From Coriobacteriales bacterium (lineage in GTDB: Bacteria > Actinomycetota > Coriobacteriia > Anaerosomatales > JACRBU01): DNA of 34,262 bases. Under the pieces are notes generated by a model, which made no database searches, had not been told where the DNA came from, and saw only the letters and a list, made by a program, of their open reading frames with translations. The DNA lies in NCBI GenBank assembly GCA_016213085.1, contig JACRBU010000064.1, forward strand, positions 1-34,262, in the 5' to 3' direction. Position 1 is the first letter of the stretch, and each line of letters starts with the position of its first letter. This document shows positions 1 to 7,858 of the stretch, in pieces. The translations under genes and the position numbers were made by a program.

Positions 1-987
1 GTGAAGCTGCACTTCGGCGAGAAGGGCAACACCGGCTTCGTCCAGCCGATCTTCCTGCGCGAGGTCGTAGCGCGCATCAAGGAACAGGGCGGCAAGCCGT
101 TCCTGACCGACAGCAACACGCTCTATCGCGGGGCTCGCGGCAACGCGGTCGATCACCTGCAGACCGCCATCCAGAACGGGTTCGGATACGCGACGGTGGA
201 AGCCCCCGTCGTGATCGCAGACGGGATCGACGGGCGCGACGGCGTCGACGTGCCGATCGAGGGAGGCAGGCATTTCGACTGCGTGCGCCTCGGTGCGGCC
301 GTCGTGCATGCTGATGCGATGGTCGTCGTGACGCACGTGAAGGGGCACGAGGCCACCGGAATCGGCGGAGCGCTCAAGAACGTCGGGATGGGCTCGGGCA
401 CGCGGGCTGCGAAGCAGCGGATGCACTCCGACCTCAAGCCCGAGGTCACCGATGAGAAGTGCACCGCCTGCGCTCGCTGCATCAAGTCCTGCCCCGTCGA
501 GGCGATCTCGGCGATCGGGCCGGACCGGGTGGCGGTGATCGACTACGAACTCTGCTACGGGTGCGGCGAGTGTGTCGCCGCGTGCCCGCACGGAGCGATC
601 GGCATCCAGTGGAAGACCGAGCCCGAGGCGATCCAACAGAAGATCGTCGAACACGTCGCCGGTGCGCTCGCGAACAAGGCCGAAAAGACCATCTTCCTCT
701 CGTTCGTCACCAACGTCTCACCCGACTGCGATTGCTGGCACTTCAGCGACGCTGCCGTGGTGCGCGACATCGGGGTGCTCGCTTCGACCGACATCGTCGC
801 CATCGACCAGGCCGCCCACGACCTCGTGACCGCCGCCGAAGGGATTCCCGGCACGCGCGGTGAGGGGCTTTCGGCGGGCGAGGACAAGTTCAAGGCGATC
901 ACCGGCATCGACGGCACGGTCGCGATGGCGTACGCACAGAGCATGGGTCTGGGTACGACGGAATACGAACTGAAGACCCTGGAATAG
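1..987 (+). CDS. DUF362 domain protein with two 4Fe-4S clusters (5' end missing)
   Basis: This protein belongs to the DUF362 family and carries an inserted bacterial ferredoxin module. The visible part is 328 residues. Two cluster motifs of the CxxCxxCxxxC type are present, with cysteines at residues 154, 157, 160, 164 and 185, 188, 191, 195. That predicts two [4Fe-4S] clusters and an electron-transfer role in the cytoplasm; the substrate is unknown. The window opens inside the gene. The first codons read VKLHFGEKGNTGF, which in this family normally lies about 40 residues after the true start, so the GTG at position 1 is probably an internal valine codon. The gene ends with TAG just 46 bp before the next gene on the same strand, which starts a separate membrane-protein group. 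Family assignment is firm, physiological role is not. Confidence 0.85.
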   Translation: MKLHFGEKGNTGFVQPIFLREVVARIKEQGGKPFLTDSNTLYRGARGNAVDHLQTAIQNGFGYATVEAPVVIADGIDGRDGVDVPIEGGRHFDCVRLGAAVVHADAMVVVTHVKGHEATGIGGALKNVGMGSGTRAAKQRMHSDLKPEVTDEKCTACARCIKSCPVEAISAIGPDRVAVIDYELCYGCGECVAACPHGAIGIQWKTEPEAIQQKIVEHVAGALANKAEKTIFLSFVTNVSPDCDCWHFSDAAVVRDIGVLASTDIVAIDQAAHDLVTAAEGIPGTRGEGLSAGEDKFKAITGIDGTVAMAYAQSMGLGTTEYELKTLE

Positions 988-1033
988 CCGAAGCACTTCG
1001 GTCTGCTCGAACCGTCCGAGGGGGTACGGCGAC

Positions 1034-2248
1034 ATGCAATACGGCGAGATCATCAAGAGCGCATGGCGCATCACCTGGCGATACAAGAACCTCTGGTGGC
1101 TCGGCTTGTTCGCGGGCGCAGGCGGGACGTCGGCGAATTTCAATTCGAACTACAACTCGTCCAACTTCTCGCCCAGCGGCGGGACGTCCGAGCCGTTTCC
1201 GACCGATGCCCTCGCCGAGTTCGGCGACTTCGTGGCCAGGTTCTGGCCGTTCATCGTCGCCGGTGTGCTCCTGCTCCTCATGATCTGGCTCGTCTTCCTG
1301 ATCCTTCAGGTGGCGGCGACCGGAGGCCTCATCACCCAGGTCGACGCCGCGGAGCGCGGCGCGCCGAAGGTCTCGGCGCTCACGGGGTGGGGCGACGGCT
1401 TCCATCGGTTCTGGCCGCTCGCGATCCTCGGGTTCCTCGTCGCGTTGCCCACTCTGGTGGTCTTGCTGCTCGTCTCGCTGGCCCTGTTCGCGGTCGTCGC
1501 GGTCCCGCTCTACGCGGGAGGGCAGCCCTCGTGGGCCGGGCTGATCGGCGTTCTTGCCATCTTCGTCCTGCTGGTCATCGTGCTCATCCCGGTCAACCTC
1601 GTCCTGGGCGTGCTCGGCACGATCGGCCAGCGAGGCATCATGCTCGCCGGTCAGGGGCCGTGGGAATCGCTCCTCGATGCATGGCGCATGGTGCGCACGC
1701 GCTTCAAGGACGTGGCACTCACGTGGCTGATCCTGCTCGGCATCGCGATCGGCTTCGGCATCGCGATGGCGATCGTGATCCTGGTGCTCGTCGGCGTGAT
1801 CGTCGTCGTGTTCCTCGGCATGGGCCTGGCGGTTCCGCGCGCGACGCCGGTGCTGATCGGGCTCGGCGTCGTGGTGGGGCTCGTCCTCGCCGTGATCTTC
1901 TCGGTCATCAGCGCGGCCTACGCGACGTTCCACTCGGCCGCCTGGACGCTCTTCTGGCGCCGGGCGACCGGTCGTCAGCCCGCTGCGCCGCCGTACCCGG
2001 CAGCGCAGCCGTCGGGCTGGCCGGCTCCACAGGCACCGTACGGACCCCAGCCTGCCGCCCCCTACGGCCCACCGATGGCGCCGATGCCGATGCCCCAGCC
2101 GCCACGGGCGAGTCAAGTGCCGCCTGACGTGCCACCTCCGCCGGTCCCGCCCGCACCGCCGGTCGCGCCGGAGCCACCTGTCGCGCCGCAAGCGCCGGAG
2201 CCGCCGGATGCGCCGTCGGGGGACACCGAGGAAGAGCCGCCTCGGTGA
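1034..2248 (+). CDS. Polytopic membrane protein with proline-rich C-terminal tail
   Basis: Unrecognised integral membrane protein of 404 residues. After an amphipathic start (residues 1-20) there are hydrophobic stretches at roughly 72-97, 128-160, 167-197, 228-262 and 271-300. A hydrophilic tail from about 314 to 404 is dominated by proline and alanine, with PYGP-like repeats. Such tails usually lie in the cytoplasm or cell wall and bind partners, but nothing here identifies one. The ATG is preceded by a GAGGGGG ribosome site. The stop codon overlaps the GTG of the next gene by 4 bp. That gene encodes a related protein: both have an AW..(M/I)R.RFK motif followed by a long hydrophobic stretch (here around residues 216-260). 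The pair therefore looks like a tandem duplication, possibly forming a heteromer. No enzymatic motif is seen. Confidence 0.8.
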   Translation: MQYGEIIKSAWRITWRYKNLWWLGLFAGAGGTSANFNSNYNSSNFSPSGGTSEPFPTDALAEFGDFVARFWPFIVAGVLLLLMIWLVFLILQVAATGGLITQVDAAERGAPKVSALTGWGDGFHRFWPLAILGFLVALPTLVVLLLVSLALFAVVAVPLYAGGQPSWAGLIGVLAIFVLLVIVLIPVNLVLGVLGTIGQRGIMLAGQGPWESLLDAWRMVRTRFKDVALTWLILLGIAIGFGIAMAIVILVLVGVIVVVFLGMGLAVPRATPVLIGLGVVVGLVLAVIFSVISAAYATFHSAAWTLFWRRATGRQPAAPPYPAAQPSGWPAPQAPYGPQPAAPYGPPMAPMPMPQPPRASQVPPDVPPPPVPPAPPVAPEPPVAPQAPEPPDAPSGDTEEEPPR

Positions 2249-3234
2249 ACCGCGTACGATACGGCGCCGTCCTCAACGATGCGTGGCACGGCCTTTGGCA
2301 TCAGTGGGGGCTCTGGAGGTTCCTGCTCATCTACTTCGCCGCGCTGATTCCGGCTCTGATCGTCCCGCTCGCTGGCTTCATCGCGCTGGTCCTTCTCGGC
2401 GCGAGCGCCTGGAACTGGGCAGTGCTCGCGGTTGCCGGCGCCCTGCTCGTCGTCTCGTTCCTCGTTGTCGCCGTCCTCGGCGTTCTGGAGACCGCGGGTG
2501 CGGTGTGGATGGGCAACTTCGCGCTCGAGGGAGGTACGCCGAGGGCGCTCGACGGGTGGCGCCGCTCGCAGACGCCCTTCTGGCGGCTGCTCGGCCTGTA
2601 CGCGGTCGTATGGATCGCCGGGCTCGCGCTCGGCCTGCTCGCCGTGGGCGGCTTCGTCCTGGCGTTGCTGCCCGTGATCCGAGCCGGCGACTCGCCCAGC
2701 GGGAGTGCGGTCGTGGCAATGATCGCGGGCTTTTGCGGGCTCTACGTGGTGATCCTCGTCATGGCCATGGCGGCCACCATCCTTCTGACGCCCTTCCTCT
2801 GGAGCGCCCTTGGCGCGATCATCATCGACCGCGCCGGCCCGCTCGATGCGTTTCGGCAGGGGTGGTGGGCCATCCGGCATCGCTTCAAGGAGTCGGTCCT
2901 CACGGGTCTGATGCTCTTCGGGATCGCGTATGGCTATCAGACGGTGGTCTCGTGGATCACGCAGGGCGTGATGTACATCTTCATCCTCCCGCCGACGATG
3001 ATGGCGTCGGAGGAGCGGCCGCCTGAACCCGTCTTCTTCGTCTCGTTCGCGTTGGGCTTGTTCGTGGTGATGGCGATCACCACGCTCGCGTCCCTGCCGT
3101 CATCTGTCTTCGTGACCGTCGGCTGGGTCTCGTTCTACCGCCAACTCACCGGGCGCACCACGCCCGCGACGATGGCGGCGCCGGTGCCGATGACGCCCCA
3201 CGCACCCGCGACCCCGGCGGTGAGCGATGCCTGA
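2245..3234 (+). CDS. Polytopic membrane protein, paralogue of the upstream gene
   Basis: A 329-residue membrane protein starting at GTG inside the stop of the preceding gene (GTGA overlap), so the two are translationally coupled. Hydrophobic stretches lie at about 24-55, 58-85, 113-145, 155-192, 216-250 and 263-297. The motif GWWAIRHRFKESVLTGLMLF near residue 206 matches AWRMVRTRFKDVALTWLILL in the upstream protein, which shows that the two are paralogues. The C-terminus again ends in a short Ala/Pro/Thr-rich tail (305-329), but far shorter than the neighbour's. The last 8 bp overlap the start of rsmI, so the three genes form one transcription unit. Function is unknown; a membrane scaffold or transporter-like role is possible, but no motif supports either. 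Confidence 0.8.
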   Translation: MNRVRYGAVLNDAWHGLWHQWGLWRFLLIYFAALIPALIVPLAGFIALVLLGASAWNWAVLAVAGALLVVSFLVVAVLGVLETAGAVWMGNFALEGGTPRALDGWRRSQTPFWRLLGLYAVVWIAGLALGLLAVGGFVLALLPVIRAGDSPSGSAVVAMIAGFCGLYVVILVMAMAATILLTPFLWSALGAIIIDRAGPLDAFRQGWWAIRHRFKESVLTGLMLFGIAYGYQTVVSWITQGVMYIFILPPTMMASEERPPEPVFFVSFALGLFVVMAITTLASLPSSVFVTVGWVSFYRQLTGRTTPATMAAPVPMTPHAPATPAVSDA

Positions 3235-4066
3235 CGGGGGGCGGCTTCTCGTGGTCGCCACGCCGATCGGCAACCTCGGCGACATCACGCTGAGGGCGCT
3301 CGACGCGCTGCGTGAGGCGCGCGTGATCGCGGCCGAGGACACGCGCGTCACCCGCAAGCTCCTCACTCGCTACGAGATCTCGACCCCGCTCGAACGCTTC
3401 GACGAGCACGTCGCCAGGCGCCGCGCTCCCGAGCTCGTCGCTCGCATGCTCGAGGGCGACGCGATCGCGCTTGTCTCCGACGCGGGCACGCCCGGCATCT
3501 CCGACCCGGGCGAGCAGCTCGTCGACGCCGCGCTCGAGGCGGGTGTCTCCGTCGAGGTGCTGCCAGGTCCTTCGGCGATCGTGACCGCGCTCGTCGCGAG
3601 CGGGTTGCCGACGCACGCGTTCTACTTCGGAGGCTTCCTGCCGCGCAAGGCCGGCGAGCGGACCCGGTACCTCGAATCGCTCGTGGCGCTCGATGCGACG
3701 CTCGTGTTCTACGAATCGCCGAAACGCGCGGCCGCGACGCTCGCCGCACTGGCCGAAGCCCTGCCGGGACGTCGCGCGGCGCTCGCTCGCGAGCTGACGA
3801 AGCTGCACGAAGAGGTCGTGCGCGCGCCCATCGCCGAACTCGCGGCGCGGATCGGCGCGCGCGAGGAGCTCAAGGGCGAGGTCGTGTTGCTCGTCGGACC
3901 GCGGACCGCCGACTTCATCCCCGAAGCGCCCGCCGACGATGTTATCCGCGCGCGACTGGCCACCCTCGAGGCTTCGGGTATCCGCAGAAGCGAGGCGGTC
4001 AAGCAGGTCGCGGTCGAATTCGGCGTCGCGCGCAAACGCGTGTACGAGCTCGCGCACGGCGAGTGA
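3227..4066 (+). CDS. rsmI: 16S rRNA (cytidine-1402-2'-O)-methyltransferase RsmI
   Basis: RsmI uses S-adenosylmethionine to methylate the 2'-OH of C1402 in the decoding centre of 16S rRNA. The 279-residue length is typical. Recognisable SAM-dependent tetrapyrrole-methylase-fold motifs are ATPIGNLGDITLRAL at residues 11-25, AEDTR at 36-40, the glycine-rich SDAGTPGISDPG at 84-95, PGPSA at 113-117 and FLPRK at 137-141. The ATG lies 8 bp inside the end of the preceding membrane-protein gene, so translation is coupled. In Bacillus the orthologue yabC also sits directly beside abrB, and the same neighbour follows here on the opposite strand. A strong hairpin downstream ends the unit. Confidence 0.95.
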   Translation: MPDGGRLLVVATPIGNLGDITLRALDALREARVIAAEDTRVTRKLLTRYEISTPLERFDEHVARRRAPELVARMLEGDAIALVSDAGTPGISDPGEQLVDAALEAGVSVEVLPGPSAIVTALVASGLPTHAFYFGGFLPRKAGERTRYLESLVALDATLVFYESPKRAAATLAALAEALPGRRAALARELTKLHEEVVRAPIAELAARIGAREELKGEVVLLVGPRTADFIPEAPADDVIRARLATLEASGIRRSEAVKQVAVEFGVARKRVYELAHGE

Positions 4067-4102
4067 CTCGGCGCCCCGACCGTCACCCGCTCGAAACGCA
4101 GG

Positions 4103-4135
4103 AACGCCCGCGCGGCGCACGTGCCGGCGGGCGTT
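4103..4135. terminator. Hairpin between convergent rsmI and AbrB-family gene
   Basis: AACGCCCGC at 4103-4111 pairs perfectly with GCGGGCGTT at 4127-4135. An inner CGGC/GCCG stem extends the structure around a small loop, with one bulged G. It lies between two convergent genes and could stop transcription from both sides. No long T tract follows on either strand, so intrinsic termination is likely but not certain. Confidence 0.6.
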
Positions 4136-4162
4136 GCGGATTCGAGATCGTGCTTGGCCGGG

Positions 4163-4411
4163 CTACTTCTTGCCCTTGACCGCGTCGACGCAATCCAGGC
4201 AGACCGGGCGTCCCTTGACCTTCGTGACGTCAGTGTCCGTTGCCCCGCAGATCGCGCACGCGTCCTTGTGCTTCTGCAGGATGATGCGGTCGCCCTCCAC
4301 GAAGATCGCCATGGGGTCCTTCACCTTGATGCCCAGCGTTCTGCGGAGCTCCATGGGGATGACGATGCGGCCAAGGTCGTCGACCCGGCGTACGATTCCA
4401 GTGTCGTGCAT
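4163..4411 (-). CDS. AbrB/SpoVT-family regulator with C-terminal four-cysteine zinc motif
   Basis: An 82-residue protein whose first 47 residues form an AbrB/MazE-type swapped-hairpin DNA-binding domain: GIVRRVDDLGRIVIPMELRR, then the LGI and AIFVEGDRIIL segments. Proteins of this family bind DNA as dimers or tetramers and act as transition-state regulators. The C-terminal third contains Cys52, Cys55, Cys71 and Cys74, two CxxC pairs that look like a small zinc knuckle. A conserved cysteine-bearing tail is known in AbrB itself for oligomerisation, but a paired CxxC is less usual. The ATG is preceded by GGAAGGGG at good spacing. The gene is divergent from metG; the shared 200-bp region holds two inverted repeats that could be binding sites, possibly for this protein. 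Position beside rsmI and metG matches abrB in Bacillus. Confidence 0.88.
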   Translation of the reverse strand: MHDTGIVRRVDDLGRIVIPMELRRTLGIKVKDPMAIFVEGDRIILQKHKDACAICGATDTDVTKVKGRPVCLDCVDAVKGKK

Positions 4412-4452
4412 CGTGACGCCCCTTCCGTGAGCCCGGCGGCGCGCGCCGGAAA

Positions 4453-4495
4453 CGGCGGTTCATCGGCGAGCAAAGCGAGTCCGTTGGAACCGCCG
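4453..4495. repeat. Inverted repeat upstream of AbrB-family gene (CGGCGGTTC arms)
   Basis: CGGCGGTTC at 4453-4461 is the exact reverse complement of GAACCGCCG at 4487-4495, with 25 bases between. It sits about 40 bp upstream of the AbrB-family start on the minus strand. It may be an operator or an mRNA leader hairpin; the sequence alone cannot distinguish these. Confidence 0.45.
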
Positions 4496-4497
4496 CC

Positions 4498-4525
4498 TTC
4501 TATGGCGGCAACGTCCGCCATAGAA
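4498..4525. repeat. Perfect 11-bp inverted repeat in the AbrB/metG intergenic region
   Basis: TTCTATGGCGG at 4498-4508 and CCGCCATAGAA at 4515-4525 are perfect reverse complements separated by six bases. The element is about 85 bp from either start codon. A TATCAT resembling a -10 box follows at 4531-4536 toward metG, but no good -35 is present. An operator for one of the divergent genes is plausible; a terminator is unlikely, since no gene ends here. Confidence 0.5.
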
Positions 4526-4611
4526 ACGGTTATCATCTGCCGAGAATCTGCAGGAAGAAACTCGTGGGGTACCGCTTCCAGTATTACCCTTGACCTGGGA
4601 GAGCCGAAACA

Positions 4612-6180
4612 ATGGCCGACCGTTCGTTCTACCTGACCACACCGATCTACTACGTGAACTCGGTCCCGCATCTCGGCACCGCGTACACCACGATCGCCGC
4701 GGACGCACTCGCTCGCTACCGACGACTAGTCGGAGACGACGTCTACTTTCTTACGGGACTCGACGAGCACGGCCAGAAGGTGGCCCAAGCGGCCGAGACC
4801 AACGGCATGTCCCCCCAGGAATGGGTCGACTCGATCGCTCCCAAGTTCGAGGATACCTGGGAGCTTCTGGATATCACAAATGACGACTTCATCCGCACCA
4901 CCGAGCCCCGGCACGAACGTGCCGCGAGCCATCTGCTCGAGGTCCTCAAGGAGAACGGCGATCTCTACCAGGGGCACTACGAGGGCTGGTACTGCCTGCC
5001 CGACGAGACCTTCTACACGCAGGAGCAGCTCGGCGAGGGCAAGTGTTGCCCCTCGTGCGGACGCGAGGTCCAGTTCATCCGCGAAGACAACTGGTTCTTC
5101 CGCCTTTCGGCGTATCAGGACCGCCTGCTCGAGCACTACGCGGCGCATCCCGAGTTCATCCAGCCGGAGACGCGTCGCAACGAGGTCGTCTCGTTCGTGC
5201 AGAGTGGCCTGAAGGACCTCTCCGTCAGCCGGACCGCGTTCACGTGGGGCATCCCGCTTCCCTGGGACCCCGATCACGTCATGTACGTCTGGTTCGATGC
5301 GCTGATCAACTACATCTCGGCGGTCGGCTACGGCGATCCCGCCAAGGCCGACGAGTTCGCCCGCCGCTGGCCGGCGCAGTTCCACTTCGTGGGCAAGGAC
5401 ATCATCCGCTTCCACTGCGCGATCTGGCCGGCCATGCTGATGGCCGCGGGCCTTGAGCTGCCGCAGACCGTCTTCGCCCACGGCTTCCTGCTCACCAAGG
5501 GCGAGAAGATGAGCAAGTCCAAGGGCAACGTCATGGCCCCGGCCGAACTGGTCGAGCGCTTCGGCGTCGATGCGTACCGCTACTACTTCCTGCGCGATGT
5601 GCAGTTCGGCACCGACGGCTCGATCTCGCTCGAGAGCATGGTCCAGCGCTTCAACGGCGACCTTGCCAACGACTGGGGCAACCTCTGCAGCCGCCTGTTC
5701 TCGATGACCCGGAAGTACTTCGACGGCATCGTGCCGCAGCCCGTCGAGGCACCGGTCCTCCACGAGTTCGATGACGCGTTCCGTGGCATCGCCGAAGGGC
5801 TTCCCGCAGCGTATGAGCGGGCGATGTCACGACTCGACTACGCCGCCGCGCTCGAGTCGGCCTGGGAGCTGATCAAGGCGACGAACCGCTACATCGAGGA
5901 CAACGCCCCCTGGAATCTCGCCAAGGCCGAGGAGACGCGCGAGCGGCTCCAGACGGTGATCTACAACGCGCTCGAGGCGGTGCGTATCGCGGCGCTGTTC
6001 ACGGCGCCGGTCATGCCGCGCACCTCCGCCGAAGTCTGGCGGCGCCTCTCCCTCGGCGACATCCACGCGACGACCGATCTCGCGACCGAGTCCGCCTGGG
6101 GTCGCCTTCCCGTGGGCAACGTCGTGGAGAAGGGCGAGCCGCTCTTCATGCGCATCGTCGAGGAGGAAGACGCGGGCTGA
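4612..6180 (+). CDS. metG: Methionyl-tRNA synthetase
   Basis: MetG charges tRNA-Met with methionine using ATP, in the cytoplasm; it supplies both elongator and initiator tRNA, and an initiator tRNA gene lies at the right end of this window. The class I signatures are visible: the HIGH-type motif PHLGTAYT at residues 19-26 and the KMSKS loop at 299-303. A short zinc-knuckle insertion includes CPSC at 146-149. The protein has 522 residues and ends after the anticodon-binding helical domain, so it lacks the EMAP-type C-terminal tRNA-binding domain of longer homologues such as that of Bacillus. The ATG follows GGGAGAG by eight bases. Its TGA overlaps the ATG of tatD by one base, as metS and yabD are adjacent in Bacillus. 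Confidence 0.96.
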   Translation: MADRSFYLTTPIYYVNSVPHLGTAYTTIAADALARYRRLVGDDVYFLTGLDEHGQKVAQAAETNGMSPQEWVDSIAPKFEDTWELLDITNDDFIRTTEPRHERAASHLLEVLKENGDLYQGHYEGWYCLPDETFYTQEQLGEGKCCPSCGREVQFIREDNWFFRLSAYQDRLLEHYAAHPEFIQPETRRNEVVSFVQSGLKDLSVSRTAFTWGIPLPWDPDHVMYVWFDALINYISAVGYGDPAKADEFARRWPAQFHFVGKDIIRFHCAIWPAMLMAAGLELPQTVFAHGFLLTKGEKMSKSKGNVMAPAELVERFGVDAYRYYFLRDVQFGTDGSISLESMVQRFNGDLANDWGNLCSRLFSMTRKYFDGIVPQPVEAPVLHEFDDAFRGIAEGLPAAYERAMSRLDYAAALESAWELIKATNRYIEDNAPWNLAKAEETRERLQTVIYNALEAVRIAALFTAPVMPRTSAEVWRRLSLGDIHATTDLATESAWGRLPVGNVVEKGEPLFMRIVEEEDAG

Positions 6181-7049
6181 TGGCCGAGGACCGCCAGCGC
6201 ATGCCGGAGTTCGGAGCGAAGCCGGCCGAGCGCGTCGAGCTTCCCGCGCTCGGCGCCGAGACCGCGGACACCCACGCGCATCTCGACATGCTCGACGATC
6301 CTGTGGGCGCGCTTCGCAACGCAGCTGCCGCTGATGTGACCTTCGTCGCGACCGTCGTCGACCTCACCGAAAAGCCCGAGGTCACGCTCGACGATCTCGG
6401 CGGATGGCTCGACGCCGCGGGGGCCGGCGCGCCTGAGGTCGGCCTCATCGTCGGCGTGCACCCGCACAACGCTCGTCACTGGAGCCCCCTGCTCGAAGAG
6501 CGGCTGCGCGCCATCGTCGCGAGTGACGACCGCGTCATCGGCCTCGGCGAGCTCGGCCTCGACTACCACTACGAGCACTCGTCTCGCGAGGACCAGCGCG
6601 CCATGTTCGCACGTCAGCTCGAGCTCGCGCACGAGTTCGGGCTGCCCGTGACGGTGCACCTGCGCGAAGCGCACGACGAAGGCCTCGGGATCCTCGACGA
6701 CGCTGGCGTGCCTACCGCAGGCGCCATCATCCACTGCTTCACCGAGGACGCCGAGACCGCCGAGAGGTTCCTCGCCCTCGGCGACAACGTCTACGTCTCG
6801 TTCGCGGGACCGGTCACCTTCAAGAAGGCCGAGCAGATCCGCGACGCCGCGCGCGTCGTCCCGCTCGACCGCCTGCTCTCCGAGACCGACTGCCCCTTCC
6901 TCGCGCCAGCCCCGTATCGAGGGCGCCCGAACGAACCCGCATACGTCACGCTCAACGTCGCCGCGATCGCCCGGGCCCGCGGGGACGCTCCCGCCGAGGT
7001 CGCCGCCGCGACGCTCGCCAACGCCCGGCGCATCTTCGGGAGGTCATGA
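6180..7049 (+). CDS. tatD: TatD-family metal-dependent hydrolase
   Basis: A 289-residue TIM-barrel amidohydrolase of the TatD family; characterised members are metal-dependent DNA 3'-5' exonucleases. The metal ligands can be traced: THAHLD at residues 31-36 (His32, His34), Glu124 in GELGLDYHY, His160, His185 in IIHCF and Asp237 in ETDCPF. Residues 1-28 are an N-terminal extension compared with most TatD proteins, which begin close to the first DTHAHL motif; the chosen ATG shares one base with the metG stop. An internal start cannot be excluded, but no in-frame ATG/GTG with a good ribosome site is apparent before the motif. Equivalent to yabD downstream of metS in Bacillus. Confidence 0.92.
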   Translation: MAEDRQRMPEFGAKPAERVELPALGAETADTHAHLDMLDDPVGALRNAAAADVTFVATVVDLTEKPEVTLDDLGGWLDAAGAGAPEVGLIVGVHPHNARHWSPLLEERLRAIVASDDRVIGLGELGLDYHYEHSSREDQRAMFARQLELAHEFGLPVTVHLREAHDEGLGILDDAGVPTAGAIIHCFTEDAETAERFLALGDNVYVSFAGPVTFKKAEQIRDAARVVPLDRLLSETDCPFLAPAPYRGRPNEPAYVTLNVAAIARARGDAPAEVAAATLANARRIFGRS

Positions 7050-7050
7050 G

Positions 7051-7653
7051 TTGCTTGACCAGAGTCCACTCGTGCTGTGCATCGCCGGAAGCCCCCGCCG
7101 AAGGGGCAATTCCGAGAAGCTGCTCGACGAGTGCATGAAGGGCGTCCGTGCAGCCGGCGGCGAGCCGGTCAAGCTCGTGGCGTCGGAGACCGGCGTCCGG
7201 ATGTGCCAGGGCTGCAACGCATGCTCCATCTCGGGCGAGTGCGTGATCCGGGATTCGATGGCCGAGGTTTACGCGGCCATCGACACCGCAGACGCGATCG
7301 TGGTCGCGTCACCGATCTTCTTCGCTACCGTTCCGGCGGCGCTCAAGATCGTCATGGACCGCCTGCAGCCGTACTGGGCCCGCCGCTACGTGCTGAAGGA
7401 GCCCGAGCGCTCATCGAAGCGGCCGGGGGCCATCATCGTGGCCGCTGCCGGCGGTGCGAACCCCTACGGAGCCGCCTGCGCTATCAAGCCGATCCGCTCG
7501 GTGCTCGGTGTCCTCGACGTCGACGTGCTCGACGTCCTCGAGGTCTTCGGCGTGGATTCGCCGAGCGATATCGGCCGACATCCCGAGGAGCTGGAGAAGG
7601 CTCGCGCCATCGGCGAAGCGGTCGCTCGGGCGGCCGTCGAGGGGCCCGCCTAG
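7051..7653 (+). CDS. Flavodoxin-fold NAD(P)H-dependent oxidoreductase, iron-sulfur flavoprotein-like
   Basis: A 200-residue flavodoxin-like fold protein. The FMN phosphate loop is seen as AGSPRRRGNSEKLL at residues 12-25, and ASPIFFATVPAALK further on is typical of NADPH-dependent FMN reductases. Cys52, Cys55, Cys58 and Cys64 form a compact CxxCxxCx5C motif like that of the archaeal and clostridial iron-sulfur flavoproteins (Isf), which hold one [4Fe-4S] cluster next to FMN and reduce O2, H2O2 or quinones in anaerobes. The TTG start at 7051 is chosen because GGGAGG lies seven bases upstream and the only nearby ATG is out of frame. It follows tatD by one base, so it belongs to the metG-tatD unit. 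No counterpart occurs at this point in Bacillus. Confidence 0.85.
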   Translation: MLDQSPLVLCIAGSPRRRGNSEKLLDECMKGVRAAGGEPVKLVASETGVRMCQGCNACSISGECVIRDSMAEVYAAIDTADAIVVASPIFFATVPAALKIVMDRLQPYWARRYVLKEPERSSKRPGAIIVAAAGGANPYGAACAIKPIRSVLGVLDVDVLDVLEVFGVDSPSDIGRHPEELEKARAIGEAVARAAVEGPA

Positions 7654-7760
7654 GACGCCGCGAAACCCCCGCGCAAGGCCCGCGCACACCCCCCGATCCA
7701 CGTGCGGATGAGGGACACGCGCGGCGGCGTTGTCAAATCGATACATAGCGACCTGCGCGT

Positions 7761-7790
7761 TTGTGCGGTGTCAGACGATGTGCCTACAAT
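7761..7790 (+). promoter_or_regulatory. Sigma-70-type promoter for the G5/3D cell-wall gene
   Basis: TTGTGC at 7761-7766 and TACAAT at 7785-7790 are separated by 18 bases, a reasonable vegetative promoter. Transcription would start near 7797, leaving a leader of about 60 nt with an AGAGGGG ribosome site before the GTG at 7859. The rest of the 205-bp gap shows no gene. Confidence 0.6.
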
Positions 7791-7858
7791 CGTGGCCCGC
7801 TCTCGTTGAGGGGACGTAACGCGGACGTTGCTCCGCTGTTGATTTAGAGGGGTTCTCA

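Noticed and set aside
1-3. GTG at the very first base as start of the DUF362 gene
   Set aside because: The reading begins in the middle of a conserved block (KLHFGEKGNTGF) that in the family has an N-terminal part before it; the gene is cut by the window edge.
899-2191. Long minus-strand open frame opposite the first membrane-protein gene
   Set aside because: The product would be almost entirely Arg, Asp, Glu and His, typical of an antisense shadow; the plus-strand gene has clear membrane helices and a ribosome site.
4412-4611. T-box or SAM riboswitch upstream of metG
   Set aside because: No T-box sequence or SAM-aptamer core could be found; the inverted repeats there lie closer to DNA-operator form.
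7654-7858. Possible c-di-AMP (ydaO) riboswitch before the G5/3D gene, and likewise before the NlpC/P60 gene at 30182-30260
   Set aside because: Such leaders are common before wall hydrolase genes in actinobacteria, but I could not find the conserved core segments in either leader, and both promoters are too close to the start for the full aptamer.
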